From Charina bottae (taxonomy: Eukaryota; Chordata; Lepidosauria; Squamata; Charinaidae), in assembly GCA_023362775.1 (NCBI GenBank), contig JALMGJ010000001.1, positions 67,984,501 to 68,048,500 on the forward strand: a stretch of 64,000 nt of DNA, in the 5' to 3' direction. The translations under genes were made by a program, and so were the position numbers. The notes under the pieces were generated by a model that saw only the letters and a list, made by a program, of their open reading frames with translations, made no database searches and had not been told where the DNA came from. Positions 20,866 through 32,140 of this stretch are shown one piece after another; the stretch's first letter is position 1, and the number at the start of each line of letters is the position of its first letter.

Positions 20866-22335
20866 CTAGAGTTTACTCAAATTCATGTTAATTACATCGG
20901 TGATGCTATCTAACCATCTCATCCTCTGCCGTCCTCTTCTACTTTTGCCTTCAGTCTTTCCCAGCATCAGGGTCTTTTCCAGTGAGTCTTCTCTTCGCAT
21001 TAGGTGGCCAAAGTATTTGAGCTTCAGCTTTAGTATCTGTCCTTCCAATGAGCAGTCAAGGTTGATTTCCTTTAGGATTGACTGATTTGACCTCCTTGCA
21101 GTCCAAGGGACTCTCAAGAGTCTTCTCCAGCACCACAGCTCAAAAGCATCAATTCTTCGGTGCTCAGCCTTCCTTATGGTCCAACTCTCACAGCCATACA
21201 TTACTACTGGGAAAACCATAGCTTTAACTATATGGACCTTTGTCGGCAAGGTGATGTCTCTGCTTTTTAATATGCTGTCTAGGTTTGCCATAGCTTTCCT
21301 CCCCAGGAGCAAGCGTCTTTTAATTTCATGGCTGCAGTCACCGTCTGCGGTGATCTTGGAGCCCAAGAAAATAAAATCTGTCACTGCTTCCATTTCTTCC
21401 CCTTCTATTTGCCAGGAGGTGATGGGACCAGATGCCATGATCTGAGTTTTTTTAATGTTGAGTTTCAAGCCAGCTTTTGCACTCTCCTCTTTCACCCTCA
21501 TCAAGAGGCTCTTTAGTTCCTCTTCACTTTCTGCCATTAGGGTGGTATCGTCTGCATATCTGAGGTTGTTGATATTTCTCCCGGCAATCTTAACTCCGGC
21601 TTGTGATTCATCCAGCCCAGCACTTCTCATGATGTACTCTGCATATAAGTTAAATAAGCAGGGTGATAATATACAGCCTTGTCGTACTCCTTTCCCAATT
21701 TTGAACCAGTCGGTTGTTCCATGTCCGGTTCTAACTGTTGCTTCTTGACCCGCATACAGGTTTCTCAGGAGACAGGTAAGGTGGTCTGGTACTCCCATCT
21801 CTTTAAGAATTTGCCACAGTTTGTTGTGATCCACACAATCAAAGGCTTTAGCATAGTCAATGAAGCAGAAGTAGATGTTTTTCTGGAACTCTCTTGCTTT
21901 TTCCATGATCCAGCGAATGTTGGCAATCTGATCTCTAGTTCCTCTGCCTCTTCGAAACCCAGCTTGCACTTCTGGTAGTTCTCGGTTCACATACTGCTGA
22001 AGCCTAGCTTGTAGGATTTTGAGCATAACCTTGCTAGCATGTGAAATGAGCGCAATTGTACGGTAGTTTGAACATTCTTTGGCATTGCCCTTCTTTGGAA
22101 TTGGAACGTAAACTGACCTTTTCCAATCCTGTGGCCACTGTTGAGTTTTCCAAATTTGTTGGCATATTGAGTGCAGCAGTTTAACAGCATCATCTTTTAG
22201 GATTTTAAATAGCTCAGTTGGGATACTGTCTTCTCCACTAGCTTTGTTAGTAATGATTCCTAACGCCCACTTGACTTCACTCTCTAGGACAGAGCTTTCC
22301 AAACTGTGTGTCGCAACACAAAAGTGTGTCGCCAC
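20866..22335 (-). pseudogene. BovB copy B: reverse transcriptase and C-terminal domain
   Basis: 489 open codons. The first dozen residues come from the inserted MITE; BovB coding begins at SLESSVLESEVKWAL. RT blocks: VYVPIPKKGNAKECSNYRT, QAGFRRGRGTRDQI, FCFIDYAKAFDCVDH (catalytic Asp), GVRQGCILSPCLFNLYAEY, NNLRYADDTTLMAE (catalytic Asp pair intact) and the thumb FIFLGSKITADGDC. C-terminal motifs are GCESWTIRKAE, RVPWTARRSNQSIL and KYFGHLMRREDSLEK. It ends at a TAG at 20866-20868, some 30 codons before the end expected from copy C. This is the best-preserved RT in the window apart from the Penelope frame. Confidence 0.93.
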
Positions 22336-22529
22336 ACAACCCGGAAGTGCTGATCATCATCATCGCTTCCGGGTTTTCCCGCGGCGACACATCAACTGCA
22401 GCGCACAAAACCCAAAAGCGTCAGCAGCACTTCTGGGTTTTTTCGCGCTGCCGCACTTCCGGGTTTTCCCGTGGCGACACACCAACGCCGGTTGGTGTGT
22501 CGCCGCGGGAAAAACTTTGGAAAGCCCTG
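22290..22529. mobile_element. hAT-type MITE, GC-rich family, copy 1 (inside BovB)
   Basis: A 240-bp insertion with TIRs CAGAGCTTTCCAAA / TTTGGAAAGCCCTG and an exact 8-bp target duplication CTCTAGGA (22282-22289 and 22530-22537). The 8-bp duplication and CAG...CTG ends are hallmarks of hAT elements. It has no coding capacity. The inside is rich in CTTCCGGGTTTT and TGTGTCGC motifs. Removing it rejoins the BovB coding region. Confidence 0.93.
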
Positions 22530-22632
22530 CTCTAGGATGTCTGGCTCAAGGTCAGTGACCACACCATTGTATTTATCAGGGACATTAAGATCTTTCTTGT
22601 ATAGTTCTTCTGTGTATTCTTGCCACCTCTTC

Positions 22633-23223
22633 TTAATCTCTTCTGCTTGTTAGGTCCCTGCCTTTTTTGTCCTTTATCATGCCCATCTTTGCACAGAACA
22701 TTCCCTTGAGATCTCCGATTTTCTTGAAGAGATCTCTAGTCTTCCCCATTCTATTGTTTTCCTCGATTTCTTTGCCTTGTTCATTTAAGAAGGCCTTATC
22801 TCTCCTCGCTATTCTCTGGAAATCTGCATTCAGTTGGTTATATCTTTCCCTTTCTCCCTTGCCTTTTGCTTTCCTTCTTTCCTCAGCTATTTGTAAAGCC
22901 TCATCAGACAGCCACTTTGCTTTCTTGCATTTCTTTTTCTTTGGGATGGTTTTGATTGCTGCCTCCTGTACAATGTTACGAACCTCCATCCATAGTTCTT
23001 CAGGCACTCAGTCTACCAGATCTAATCCTTTAAATCTATTCCTCACCTCCACTGTATATTCATAAGGGATATGGTTTAGGTCATACCTGAATGGTCTAGT
23101 GGTTTCCCCTACATTCTTCAATTTAAGCCTAAATTTTGTGATAAGAAGCTCATGATCTGAGCCACAGTCAGCTCCAGGTCTTGTTTTTGCTGATTGTATA
23201 GAGCTTCTCCATCTTTGCTGCAA
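22633..23223 (-). pseudogene. BovB copy B: linker between endonuclease and RT
   Basis: Two same-frame pieces separated by a TGA at 23008-23010. The first carries RPFRYDLNHIPYEYTVEVRN and KGLDLVD. The second carries PEELWMEVRNIVQEAA, TIPKKKKCKKAKWLS and a long basic helix. The frame is lost again at about 22655. The segment after that leads into the RT and is cut at 22529 by the MITE. Confidence 0.87.
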
Positions 23224-24155
23224 AGTATATAATCAATCTGATTTCGGTATTGACCATCTGGTGATGTCCATGTGTAGAGTCGTCTCTTGTGTTGTTGGAA
23301 AAGAGTGTTTGCTATGACCAGCGTGTTCTCTTGACAAAACTCTATTAGCCTTTGCCCTGCTTCATTTTGTACTCCGAGGCCTGTTATTCCGGTTATTTTT
23401 TGACTTCCTACTTTAGCATTCCAGTCCCCTATGATGAAAATGACATCTTTTTTTGGTGTTCGTTCTAGAAGGTGTTGTAGGTCTTCATAGAACCGGTCAA
23501 CTTCAGCTTCTTCGGCATCAGCGGTTGGGGCATAGACTTGGATCACTGTGATGTTGAATGGTTTGCCTCGGATTCGAACTGAAAGCATTCTGTCGTTTTT
23601 GAGGTTGTACCCCAGTACTGCCTTTCCCACTCTTTTATTGACTATGAGAGCTACTCCATTTCTTCTAAGGGATTCTTGCCCACAGTAGTATATATAATGG
23701 TCTCCTGAATTAAATTCGCCCATTCCTGTCCATTTTAGTTCGCTGATTCCCAAGATGTCGATGTTCAATCTTGTCATCTCATGTTTGACCACATCCAGCT
23801 TACCTTGATTCATTGATCTTACATTCCAGGTTCCTATGCAATATTGTTCTTTACAGCATCGGACTTTCCTTCCACTTCCAGACACATCCACAACTGAGCG
23901 TCCTTTTGGCTTTGGCCCAGCAGCTTCACTCTTTCTGGAGCTACTCAGAATTGCCCTCCGCTCTTCTCCAGTACCATATTGGACACCTTCTGACCAGAGG
24001 GGCTCATCTTCCGGCATCATATCTTTTAGCCTTTTGATAATGTCCATGTGGTTTTCTTGGCAAGGATACTGGAGTGGGTTGCCATTTCCTCCTCCAGTGG
24101 ACCATGTTTTGTCAGAACTCTCCATCATGACCTGTCTGTCTTGACCTGACTTCAT
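23118..24155 (-). pseudogene. BovB copy B: AP-type endonuclease domain
   Basis: 345 open codons. Endonuclease signatures in order: IGTWNVRSMNQGKLDVV, ILGISELKWTGMGEF (catalytic Glu in SELKW), YYCGQESLRRNGVA, VIQVYAPTADAEEAE, FIIGDWNAKVG (Asp and Asn of GDWN) and TWTSPDG...NQIDYILC (IDYI). This APE-like domain nicks host DNA. Near 23217-23222 the reading shifts by one base relative to the next segment, and the last 30 or so residues of this frame are out of register. The leader codons upstream of the Met-poor start may not be translated. Confidence 0.9.
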
Positions 24156-24218
24156 TGAGTTACGTAAGCCCCTTCACCACGACAAGGCAGTGATCCATGA
24201 AGGGGCAGTCTAACAGAG

Positions 24219-24311
<93 letters not shown>

Positions 24312-24312
24312 T
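24219..24312. repeat. (ATCT)n microsatellite
   Basis: About 23 ATCT units with one ATCATCT interruption near 24268. It lies between the BovB duplication and the tail of a SINE. Confidence 0.97.
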
Positions 24313-24543
24313 TATTTTCTATCCTGCCTTTATCATTTTTACAAATAACTCAAGGCAGGGAACATACCTAATACTCCTTCCTCCTATTTTCCCCACAACA
24401 ACCACCCTGTGAGGTGAGTTGGGCTGAGAGAGTGTGACTGGCCCAAGGTCACCCAGCCGGCTTTCATGCCTAAGGTGAGACTAGAACTCACAGCCTCCTG
24501 GTTTTTAGCCCGTTGCCTTAACCACTAGACCAAAATGGCTCAA
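24312..24543 (-). mobile_element. tRNA-derived SINE (type 1) with LINE-like tail
   Basis: Reading the minus strand, the head is GGTCTAGTGGTTAAGGC (box A-like), then GAGTTCTAGTC (box B-like) and GGCTGGGTGACC...GCCAGTCAC, ending in GCCTTGAGTTATTTGTAAAAATGATAAAGGCAGG and an A/T-rich tail. Nearly the same element is at 62.73-62.99 kb and a related one with a different tail at 34.2 kb. It would be transcribed by Pol III. No protein. Confidence 0.82.
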
Positions 24544-24559
24544 GCTATGTCCTTCTTTC

Positions 24560-27500
24560 CACTAGATATGGGTTTTTATGTTGCGTTAAACGTAGATATA
24601 AGAGGATATGGCAAGAGACTTAAGTATCATTCTTGGCTGCCCCATCATGATTGAGTTCTCATTTATTACCTATCATTCATGTCTAAGCATTTCCTCCAAT
24701 AAACTATAAATATACTAGGTTGTTCAGAAGGCTTTTATCATTCATTTTAAATTAATCTACTTTTCCCAGCATTGTTGCAAGCACATACAATAAATCAGTG
24801 ATTTAAAGTTCCATAAGGAACATTTAACAACATAAATTGTTCAGCGCAGCCTATGGGGCAAATGTAACTGATTCAAACATTCCAGTATTACTCTGGGACT
24901 AAGAATTGATGCTTTGAGTTGATAGCACATGCTGCTGAAGCATTTTCTGCAGGCTGCACTGCACGTGTTGTTTCTTCCTTTCCAATCTTGCACAATCTTT
25001 TCCTTTAAAATAAATAAATAAATAGCAAAAAGCTGCAATAAATTACATTTTACATTTTTAGTAAAATCTTTACTAAACCTAAAAGCAAGAAATGATTATA
25101 TAAGCTTATGGAAGCTTAGGGGAAAAGAGGGTGAAAAATGATCCCTGTGCTGTGAAGAACTATTCATCTGTTTCCATTAGTTTTACAGATTATGGCAGAG
25201 TTCCACAAGTTACTTAAAGCAGGAAACTTGTGGCTAAAATGTCTCACTCCATTAGACTCCATAGGGTTAGAGCTGATTTAAATATACAGGACTTGCTTAA
25301 ACAATTTGTGGAGTGAAACTTCTAAAAATAGTATTTCCAGATCACCGAAAAGGTTCTTTTACAGTTCTTCTGATGTCAGAATGAATAACAAAATAGCCTA
25401 AGCTACATGAGATATCAATACATGAATGCGTTACATAGTGCTGTCCTTCCTCTCTAGGGCATAACAGCTGGAAAGGCCCATCAACAACTGGCTGTGCTAC
25501 TTTTTTTTGAGATCAGTTTTTCCACAGAGAAGCATTTGAAGCTAGAATCTCCCACCTGCTGTCTGAAGTAAGGCCACATCATGTCCTTACACAGGAACAA
25601 GCCAAAGACATGACCTATTCACCAGAAGCAGGCAGACCAAATGGAACATGGCAGGAGACAGCAGATGTTCAAACAGGACTGCGTTAGGTGTTACAATGTT
25701 TCATGGACATGAGCATGAAGTCATTAGGGCTTAAGCTTGACTCAAAGGAGCATCTACTTTTACTAGGACAGTGTCCAGGGCTATTATGAAGACACAAACA
25801 ATGACTGATTCTCCATTTCTGAAAATGTAACAGATAAGAGCAATATTGAACAATAATAGGAGCCAGAAGTGAGTACAATGGATATGATCTATATGAGGAC
25901 TACTGGGGTGTAAAGAATTCTCCTGTAAATAATGAGATATAAACCAGAGAGATATAAACCTGCCTCTCACTGAATCAGACCATCGGTCCATCTAGTCTAG
26001 TGTTTTTGACCCAGATGGTCAGCAGCATACTAGCTATTCACAAGCTAAAGAGCAAAGATCATTCATTATATTTGTCTTGAAAGCAGGAACCCCCATATAA
26101 GTACGTCTGGTTTATGGCATGACAGTAAGTAACTCATCCCATGCTGTTTCTCTGTTTTCCCTGTACATAAAAGAGCCAATGATGGGAATTGGTGGGGAAC
26201 TCATGATATTGGGATGTCACAGTATGGGGAGGTATTCTAATTGTTACCATAGAAGGAGGTAACAGGAGAAAACTCACCAGAGAGCTGTCATTTTCAAATT
26301 TGGTTTTCATTTCTATGTCATCCACCAGTCCTTCTAAAAACAAACTCAGTGGTGGGTGCCAACAGAATTCTAGCTAAAATGAATCAAAAAGGGAGTTATC
26401 AACATAAACTGGGGAAACTTGAGATTTATAGTATCACTCCCCCACCAAAAAAAAAAACCTAAAGGGAAAAAAATCCCACCAAAAATAGCCCAATGAGGAA
26501 TAAGACAGTTTAATAATCTCAAAATTTCCTCTATCCTCTAGCATATCCTCTGGAAAATGAAACATGAGCTGGATAGAGCAGTGGAATGCCCTTGTTTCAC
26601 TACTCAAATCCTAAACCAGAGTATTCCTTTAAGGAGGGAAAATACAGTGTAACATACTGTACATTGTAATGTCAAACTCTGTTCTGAAGCTATTAGGGCC
26701 TAACATTTTAACTGTGGGTTTTATTGTTCTGAACCTGTATAACGTTTCTCCCCTTCACTAAAAAATGAAAGCTAAGTCCAAACACAACTGTCAAATAAAA
26801 TCAGCAACAAAGCCCAACAAAAAGCATGTTCAGTGGGGAGGGGAGATGTGCTGCATTCATAAAAGCCTTGCCACAAGGCTAAAGAAAGAAAGGAATATGT
26901 CTTTGGACTTCTACTTGAGGCAAGTATTGCCTAGCAACCCATCTCAGCCTCCACACACCACCAATATTTATGAGATGATGAAGAAAAAAAAACATCTCCC
27001 TTTCTTGTCACAGGACATTGCCACTAACCCGCAGGGGTGAACGCTAGCCAAACAGAGGATCAAACTCCAGGTTCCACAGAAAGCCACAGGCAGAGTGAAA
27101 GCAAGACCATTTCACCACAGACTTTTAGCTGTGGTCACCACTGGTCTCTCTATGGTTCTTTACAACCAGTGGAAAACTCATTTGTACTACTAAATGCCCT
27201 ACTTCCTACTTTTCTACTCCATAGGATGCTCTAGAAAGAATTTAAACAGATTTAACAAACCAGCCAAACAAATAAAAGGGCACATCCTTGTATTCTGAAA
27301 CATGGGCTTTTCTTCCTTAATGTCATATGGAATCATTTAAAAATAAATTCTCCTTGAAAACGTCTCCCAACCCTTCTTGTATACTTTAAAACCATATGTC
27401 CCACAGTACACACTAGCAAGCTGATTTTTTTTTTACTTCTGCTATGGAGGGGGAAATATTTTTCCCTACTGGGGAGGAGAAGCAGTTTGGGGGAGAGAAA

Positions 27501-28027
27501 TTCTTAGCAGAAAATTGGTGCCAGAGCCCTCCAAAGGTTGCCAAAAAATTTAATGTTTAATATGTTACAGAAAGTAAAGACATAGGGAGTAATCATATAA
27601 ACTGTACTTAAATAACAGTCATTAATTTAAATAACACCAAAGTTAGTTTGCATTCTTGGCCTAGTTATTTCTGTCCCAGCCAGCCCTGCACAAAGTTTTG
27701 GCATGTGGCTCTCCAGTGTGCCAATCAAAGCACAAATGCAGCCTGGAAATGGTTGTAATCTCAGATTGGGTCCAGAGAGGTGACCGCTTGGGCAAGATGT
27801 TCTCAATTGTTTCCTTTCTCTGTGGGACACATCCCATCCCCTCCTTCCCAATTGTCACACTGGCCATTGACTTAAATTTATCTCTGGACCCAATTTGAGG
27901 TTATAGGTGATCAGGCAGCCATGGGAAGGAAGCTGAATAAAGCCATGACACTGGGAATTTGCACTGGGGCCCTGCAGGGACATAGACCCAATGATAGCCT
28001 TGCCAGAGCTCATCCCTGAAGCTTTAT
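24560..28027. other. No recognisable gene; one possible short repeat
   Basis: 3.4 kb of mostly AT-rich sequence. Around 25960-26040 a stretch with CACTGAATCAGACCATCGG and TCCATCTAGTCTAGTG resembles a dispersed reptilian repeat, but I cannot place it. Nothing else is assigned. Confidence 0.45.
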
Positions 28028-28030
28028 CAT

Positions 28031-28073
28031 TATTGTTGTTGTTGTTGTTGTTGTTGTTATTATTATTATTATT
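28031..28073. repeat. (TTG)n/(TTA)n microsatellite
   Basis: Nine TTG units pass into TTA units. It lies directly beside the MITE at 28081. Confidence 0.9.
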
Positions 28074-28080
28074 GCCAAAT

Positions 28081-28214
28081 CAGTGTTTTTCAAACTTGGA
28101 AACTTTAAGGTGTGTGGAGTTCAACTCCTAGAATTCCCCAGCCAGCATGCTGGCTTGGGAATTCTGGGAGTTGAACTCCACACACCTTAAAGTTGCCAGG
28201 TTTGAAAAACACTG
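28081..28214. mobile_element. Palindromic hAT-type MITE (family 2), copy a
   Basis: 134 bp starting CAGTGTTTTTCAAAC and ending GTTTGAAAAACACTG. The whole element is a near-perfect hairpin centred near 28147 (CCAGCATGCTGG). The flanking octamers agree only partly, so the duplication has decayed. Other copies are at 33.2, 36.2 and 52.5 kb. Confidence 0.85.
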
Positions 28215-28434
28215 CCTTAAATGTAGTTGCATTGGTGCAGTACAATTTGCAGCTCAGAAGGTGTGATTAGGCCTATTTGATATTGAAGTTCCTGCCCTTT
28301 ATTCTGTCTCCAGAGCTGAGGACCATTAACTTATCATTAACATATCCTTGAGATTTTCTTTATTCTCACAAGAAAGGCCCCAACAGAGTATGTTTATAGA
28401 CTGAGCCGTCTGAATCTCCACGTCCTTTGAAAAG

Positions 28435-28885
28435 ATGCCTCATCCCATACGAGCCCAGCCTATTCACCTCAGCTTACCATTAGAGTCCTCTCTTCCTGCA
28501 GAACACACCATTTTGTACCCCCTGAGATGGCGGTCCAACCACAAGGCAGAGGTCATTCTCGGCCACTGGCCCCAGGTTTGGAAGTCTCTCCACAGAGGGC
28601 TGGTTTGTTTTTTCTTTTTTCTTTGGCTTTCAGCAGATGGTAAAACTTTCTTCTTCTCCTCTTCTTCCACTTTATTATCAACATTTGAAATGATCTGGAA
28701 TGTACTCCTTCAGCAATTGAACTTGGTCCCCTTTCTCTTCCCTTTTAGTCAGGCCTCTTGAATTACGATGGTTTTAGTTGCTGTTTTAATTGGGTTTTAA
28801 TTGCTTCATCTTTTGTTAAGTTCTGTCTGTTAGCTGCCTTGAATGCTGTAGCGACCAAAAGGACAGGTACATATTGAAATAAAAT
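28435..28885 (+). mobile_element. L2/CR1-type LINE 3' end
   Basis: Degenerate coding end (FEMIWNVLLQQLN region), T-rich 3' UTR, then TTAGCTGCCTTGAATGCTG and an AAATAAAATAA tail at about 28880. Same layout as 20.1 and 52.6 kb. 28215-28434 is unassigned. Confidence 0.5.
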
Positions 28886-29807
28886 AACAAACGGATAAAC
28901 ATTTACTTGCTTTATTATATGTTGAAGTATACACAAACATCCTTTTGTATACATGTTATGCTTTTTCATGCCTATGGTTTGGTGCTATTTTATATATAAC
29001 AATTTGCTATGTTACATCCATTTGGTATGTCTAATACTAGTGGTTTTATTAGCCACCGCTGATACCTTTTAATAGAATGACAAGCAGGATAGAAGTATGT
29101 TCACTATTACTATTACTCTTTCTGTTGCTACAAAATAAATGATAAAGAGGATGTAGCATAAGATAGTTAAGGAAAAAGCCTGGGGTGGGGAGGGGGGACA
29201 AGAGAGACATCACATTTCTCTCTGGAAAACACTCAAAGCCGATAACAGCTAAAATTATATCCTCGGCAGAATTTATTAACATCAGTGTGTTCATGTTAAC
29301 TTGACCTTAAAGGTCAAGGCATCCAGTTACATGCAAAAGAAGAAGACCAAGAGGATTTATATAAAGTATTGAAACATAAGATTTGAAATATCAAGATGTA
29401 TTGCCAGTTTACTGAAGAAAAGTTATTTATTGGATGACATTCTTTCATTAATTAATAGGGTAAAAATGTTTAAGGTTAGTACCACATCCTTTAACCTGAG
29501 CAGGTTTTTGAACATAGCTGCCAAGACATAAGCTTACAGTGGAGTGCGGACTTGAAGTGTCTCCAGGAAGCTGTTCAGAAATAACGACATCCTCCTGCTT
29601 CTTTAAAAGTTGTGTAGAAGACGTGTGGCTTCTGTGAACACTATAAAGTCAGGTGGGAAGTTATTTGTTATGCACAGACCTTTCCTGCTTTGACCAAAGA
29701 AGAAAACTGCAGAAATTCTAACTTCAGAAGCTTAATCCAGACGAGATGAATGGAATTTTGCCAGGCAAATCTTTGACCTGAATAATCCTCCTAAAAATCA
29801 AATCCAT
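28886..29807. other. No recognisable feature
   Basis: AT-rich sequence preceding the L1 insertion. I identify no repeat or coding sequence. Confidence 0.5.
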
Positions 29808-30064
29808 AATTGGGTGGTTCTTCTTTTTTATATATTATATTTTATTAAAAGTTTTAAAAGGGAAGATAAAAACTAATACAAATTAATATAAAGTAAGAAG
29901 GAAAAAAAGAAAAATAAAGAAATCGAAGAGAAAGATAAAAGTGCAAGAAAGGAAAAAAAGTAAAAGAAAAATAGAAAAGAAAGAAAGAAGATACAAAGAA
30001 GTCACTTCCGATTTTCTTTATCGCAGTTATAAGTATAATTATAAATTTACCTCTTACTCTAAAG

Positions 30065-30357
30065 CAGGGCTTTCCAAAGTGCTGCCGCTGGCAACACACC
30101 AGCGGCAGCGGCGGCACGAGCACACGCACGGCGACAGCGCGGGGGGGCGTGCGGTGGCGTGCGCGCACGGCGACGGCGTGGGGGGGGCGTGCAGCGGCGC
30201 GCGCGTGCACGGTGACGGCACGGGGGGCGTGCGGCGGTGCGCGCGTGCATGGCGGCCGCCGTGCGCACGCGCCGCCGCTTCCGGGTGGTGTGGCGACACA
30301 CCACGCTGTGCGTGGTGACACACTTTTGTGTCGCGACACACAGTTTGGAAAGCTCTG
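30065..30357. mobile_element. hAT-type MITE, GC-rich family, copy 2 (inside L1)
   Basis: 293 bp with TIRs CAGGGCTTTCCAAA / TTTGGAAAGCTCTG and an exact 8-bp duplication CTCTAAAG (30057-30064 and 30358-30365). The inside is extremely CpG-rich (GCGCGCG, GGCGGC), which explains the spurious Arg/Ala-rich frames on both strands. The perfect palindrome TGTGTCGCGACACA lies at 30327-30340, near one end. Confidence 0.94.
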
Positions 30358-30403
30358 CTCTAAAGTTACAACATGACTCTCTTCTTTCTATAATCTATCT
30401 TGT

Positions 30404-31735
30404 CTAATCATCAAAACCATAAATCATAAGTTCATTTTTTTCTGTTTTAGACAAAAAGTTCATAAGGGGTTTCCAGTCAGCAATAAACATAGATATTGTC
30501 TTTTCTCTGATAAAAGAAGTCAATTTGGCCATCTCAGCAAGATCCATCATCTTCACCAACCATTCCTCCATTGCAGGTATTGCTGAATTTTTCAATAATC
30601 TCACTGCAGTTATAAATATACAAAAACGAAGTTCCATGACTTTTTTCCAACTGTTTGTCCATCAATCCAAAAGAAAGACCACTGGTCTCAATTCTATATT
30701 AATCTTTAAAATTCTCTGAATCAGTGTATGTATTTGAATCCAAAATTTTCTAGCTGTTTTACACATCCACCAAGCATGATAAAATGTCCCTTCTTGTTGT
30801 TCACATTTCCAACATAAATTTGAACTGCCTTTATACATTCTAGACAATTTCTCTAGTGACATATACCAATGATACATCATTTTTATAAAATTTCTCTTTA
30901 AGATTATAACATAATGTAAATTTCAATCCTTTCAACCACATATCTTCCCATTGTTCCATCTGCATATTATAACCAAAATTTTTATCCCACTTTGTCATAC
31001 ATTCTTTCACTTGTTTTTCTTCTGTTTCAAATTTCAATAAAAGTTTAAACATTTTAGCAATTACATATTCATCATTTCTACACAATTCTATTTCAAACTC
31101 AGTCTTACAATGTTCAAAACCATAAACTCTTTTGTCTACTTTAAATCTTTCTAATAACTGTAGATAAGAAAACCATTGGCAACTACAGTATATCCCTCTG
31201 CCACCAGTTCTTCTCTTGATTTTATTTTATATTCCCCTTGACAAAATTCTAGTATCTCATGATAAGTTAGCCATTTGTGTTTGCCTATTATTCCTTGTCT
31301 ATAAAATGCTTGTGCTGAAAGTCACAAAGGTGTTTTCAGGCACAACCTGGGTTTGTATCTATTCTATATTCTCAATATGGTCTAACATAATGAATCTTAA
31401 AATCCACATTAACCTTGACTTTATCATACCACAGATACCCATGCCTCCCAAATCTCAGGTCATGTCCTTCTAGCTCCAAAAGCCTTCTATTTCTCAGCAG
31501 CACCCACTTTCTCATCCAAACCAAACAGCAAGCTGCAAAATACAATTTCAAATCAGGTAGACCCAATTCTACTCTTTCCTTTGCATCTTGTAACACCTTA
31601 TATTTAACTCGTGGTTTCTTTCCCTGCCACACAAACTTAGATATGTCCTTTTGCCACTGTTTAAATGGTGCATGTTGTCAAAACAGGTATTGTCTGAGAC
31701 AAAAACATTCTAGGCAAGACATTCATTTTTATCAC
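30404..31735 (-). pseudogene. L1 ORF2 C-terminal region (broken)
   Basis: Pieces in several frames, in order: GLPDLKLYFAACCLVWMRKW and RLLELEGHDLRFGRHGYLWY (31372-31632); DKNFGYNMQMEQWEDMWLKG (30840-31085); the Cys-rich block LCWKCEQQEGTFYHAWWMC (30662-30880), which is the L1 C-terminal zinc-knuckle-like motif; then MAKLTSFIREKT and FIADWKPLMNFL (30404-30637). At least two frame changes separate them. The RT catalytic domain is not included in this truncated copy. Confidence 0.85.
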
Positions 31736-31929
31736 AGAAATTGGGTGGTTCTTCAAGGCTTAAGAACCCAGGTAGTAGCAGTGGGCAGGACTGCCTTCTG
31801 CCAACTTCTGTGGGTATGCAGCAATGACTTCACCTAGAGAAACTGGACCCTGAGGGTGTGCACTTCAGACAGCATAACAGGCAGCCATTCAAACCCTCCC
31901 TGAGGTTAGAGGATCAGATCATATTGCAC

Positions 31930-32140
31930 CAGTCCTGTGCCAGTTGCACTGATTGCCAGTATGTTTCCAGGTCCAGTTCAAAAGGTGGATCTGTGTTTTT
32001 AAAGCCTTAAGTGGGTGGGTGCCAGTTATTTGAGGAAGACTCTACTCCCACATGGTTCCAAAATTGGCTGTTCTTTTCTGTTCTTTGACAGCATCTCTCT
32101 TTGGAACCTTTGTTCAAACATTCTAGGGCATTTTTAATTT
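31930..32140 (+). mobile_element. Degenerate L2/CR1-type LINE RT C-terminus
   Basis: The sequence reads, with breaks, like the segment preceding the end of an L2-type ORF (LHWLPV..RIQFKIL..FKALNG..PPYL): here ...TGATTGCCAGTATGTTTCCAG, GTCCAGTTCAAAAGGTG, TTTTTAAAGCC. Low conservation. 32141-33183 holds nothing I can identify. Confidence 0.4.

Larger units (their letters stand above)
20781..24203 (-). mobile_element. BovB (RTE-clade) LINE, copy B, near full length
   Basis: 3423 bp including a 240-bp MITE and its 8-bp duplication, so about 3.18 kb of BovB, close to the usual full length. It is flanked by GGCAGTCT at 20773-20780 and 24204-24211, a likely target duplication. The 5' end (right) starts within the ...CCTTGTCGTGGTGAAGGGG leader. 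EN, linker and RT are all present, with at least two frame changes and two in-frame stops. Confidence 0.94.
29824..31738 (-). mobile_element. 5'-truncated L1 LINE
   Basis: Flanked by the 16-bp duplication AATTGGGTGGTTCTTC at 29808-29823 and 31739-31754. The minus strand reads as the C-terminal part of L1 ORF2 followed by a 3' UTR and an A-rich tail (T-rich at 29824-29850 on plus). A 293-bp MITE sits in the 3' part. The 5' end stops inside ORF2, the usual outcome of incomplete target-primed reverse transcription. Confidence 0.92.

Noticed and set aside
23118..24155. A host gene of the 'craniofacial development protein 2-like' type
   Set aside because: That label is often given to BovB endonuclease by automated pipelines. 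Here it is joined to linker and RT and flanked by a target duplication, so it is a LINE.
28031..28073. Coding triplet repeat
   Set aside because: No open frame with a motif on either side; ordinary TTG/TTA microsatellite.
29854..30376. Overlapping Arg/Ala/His-rich ORFs on both strands
   Set aside because: They translate the CpG-rich hAT MITE at 30065-30357 plus its L1 flanks, with no domain and all frames open because stops are rare in such sequence.
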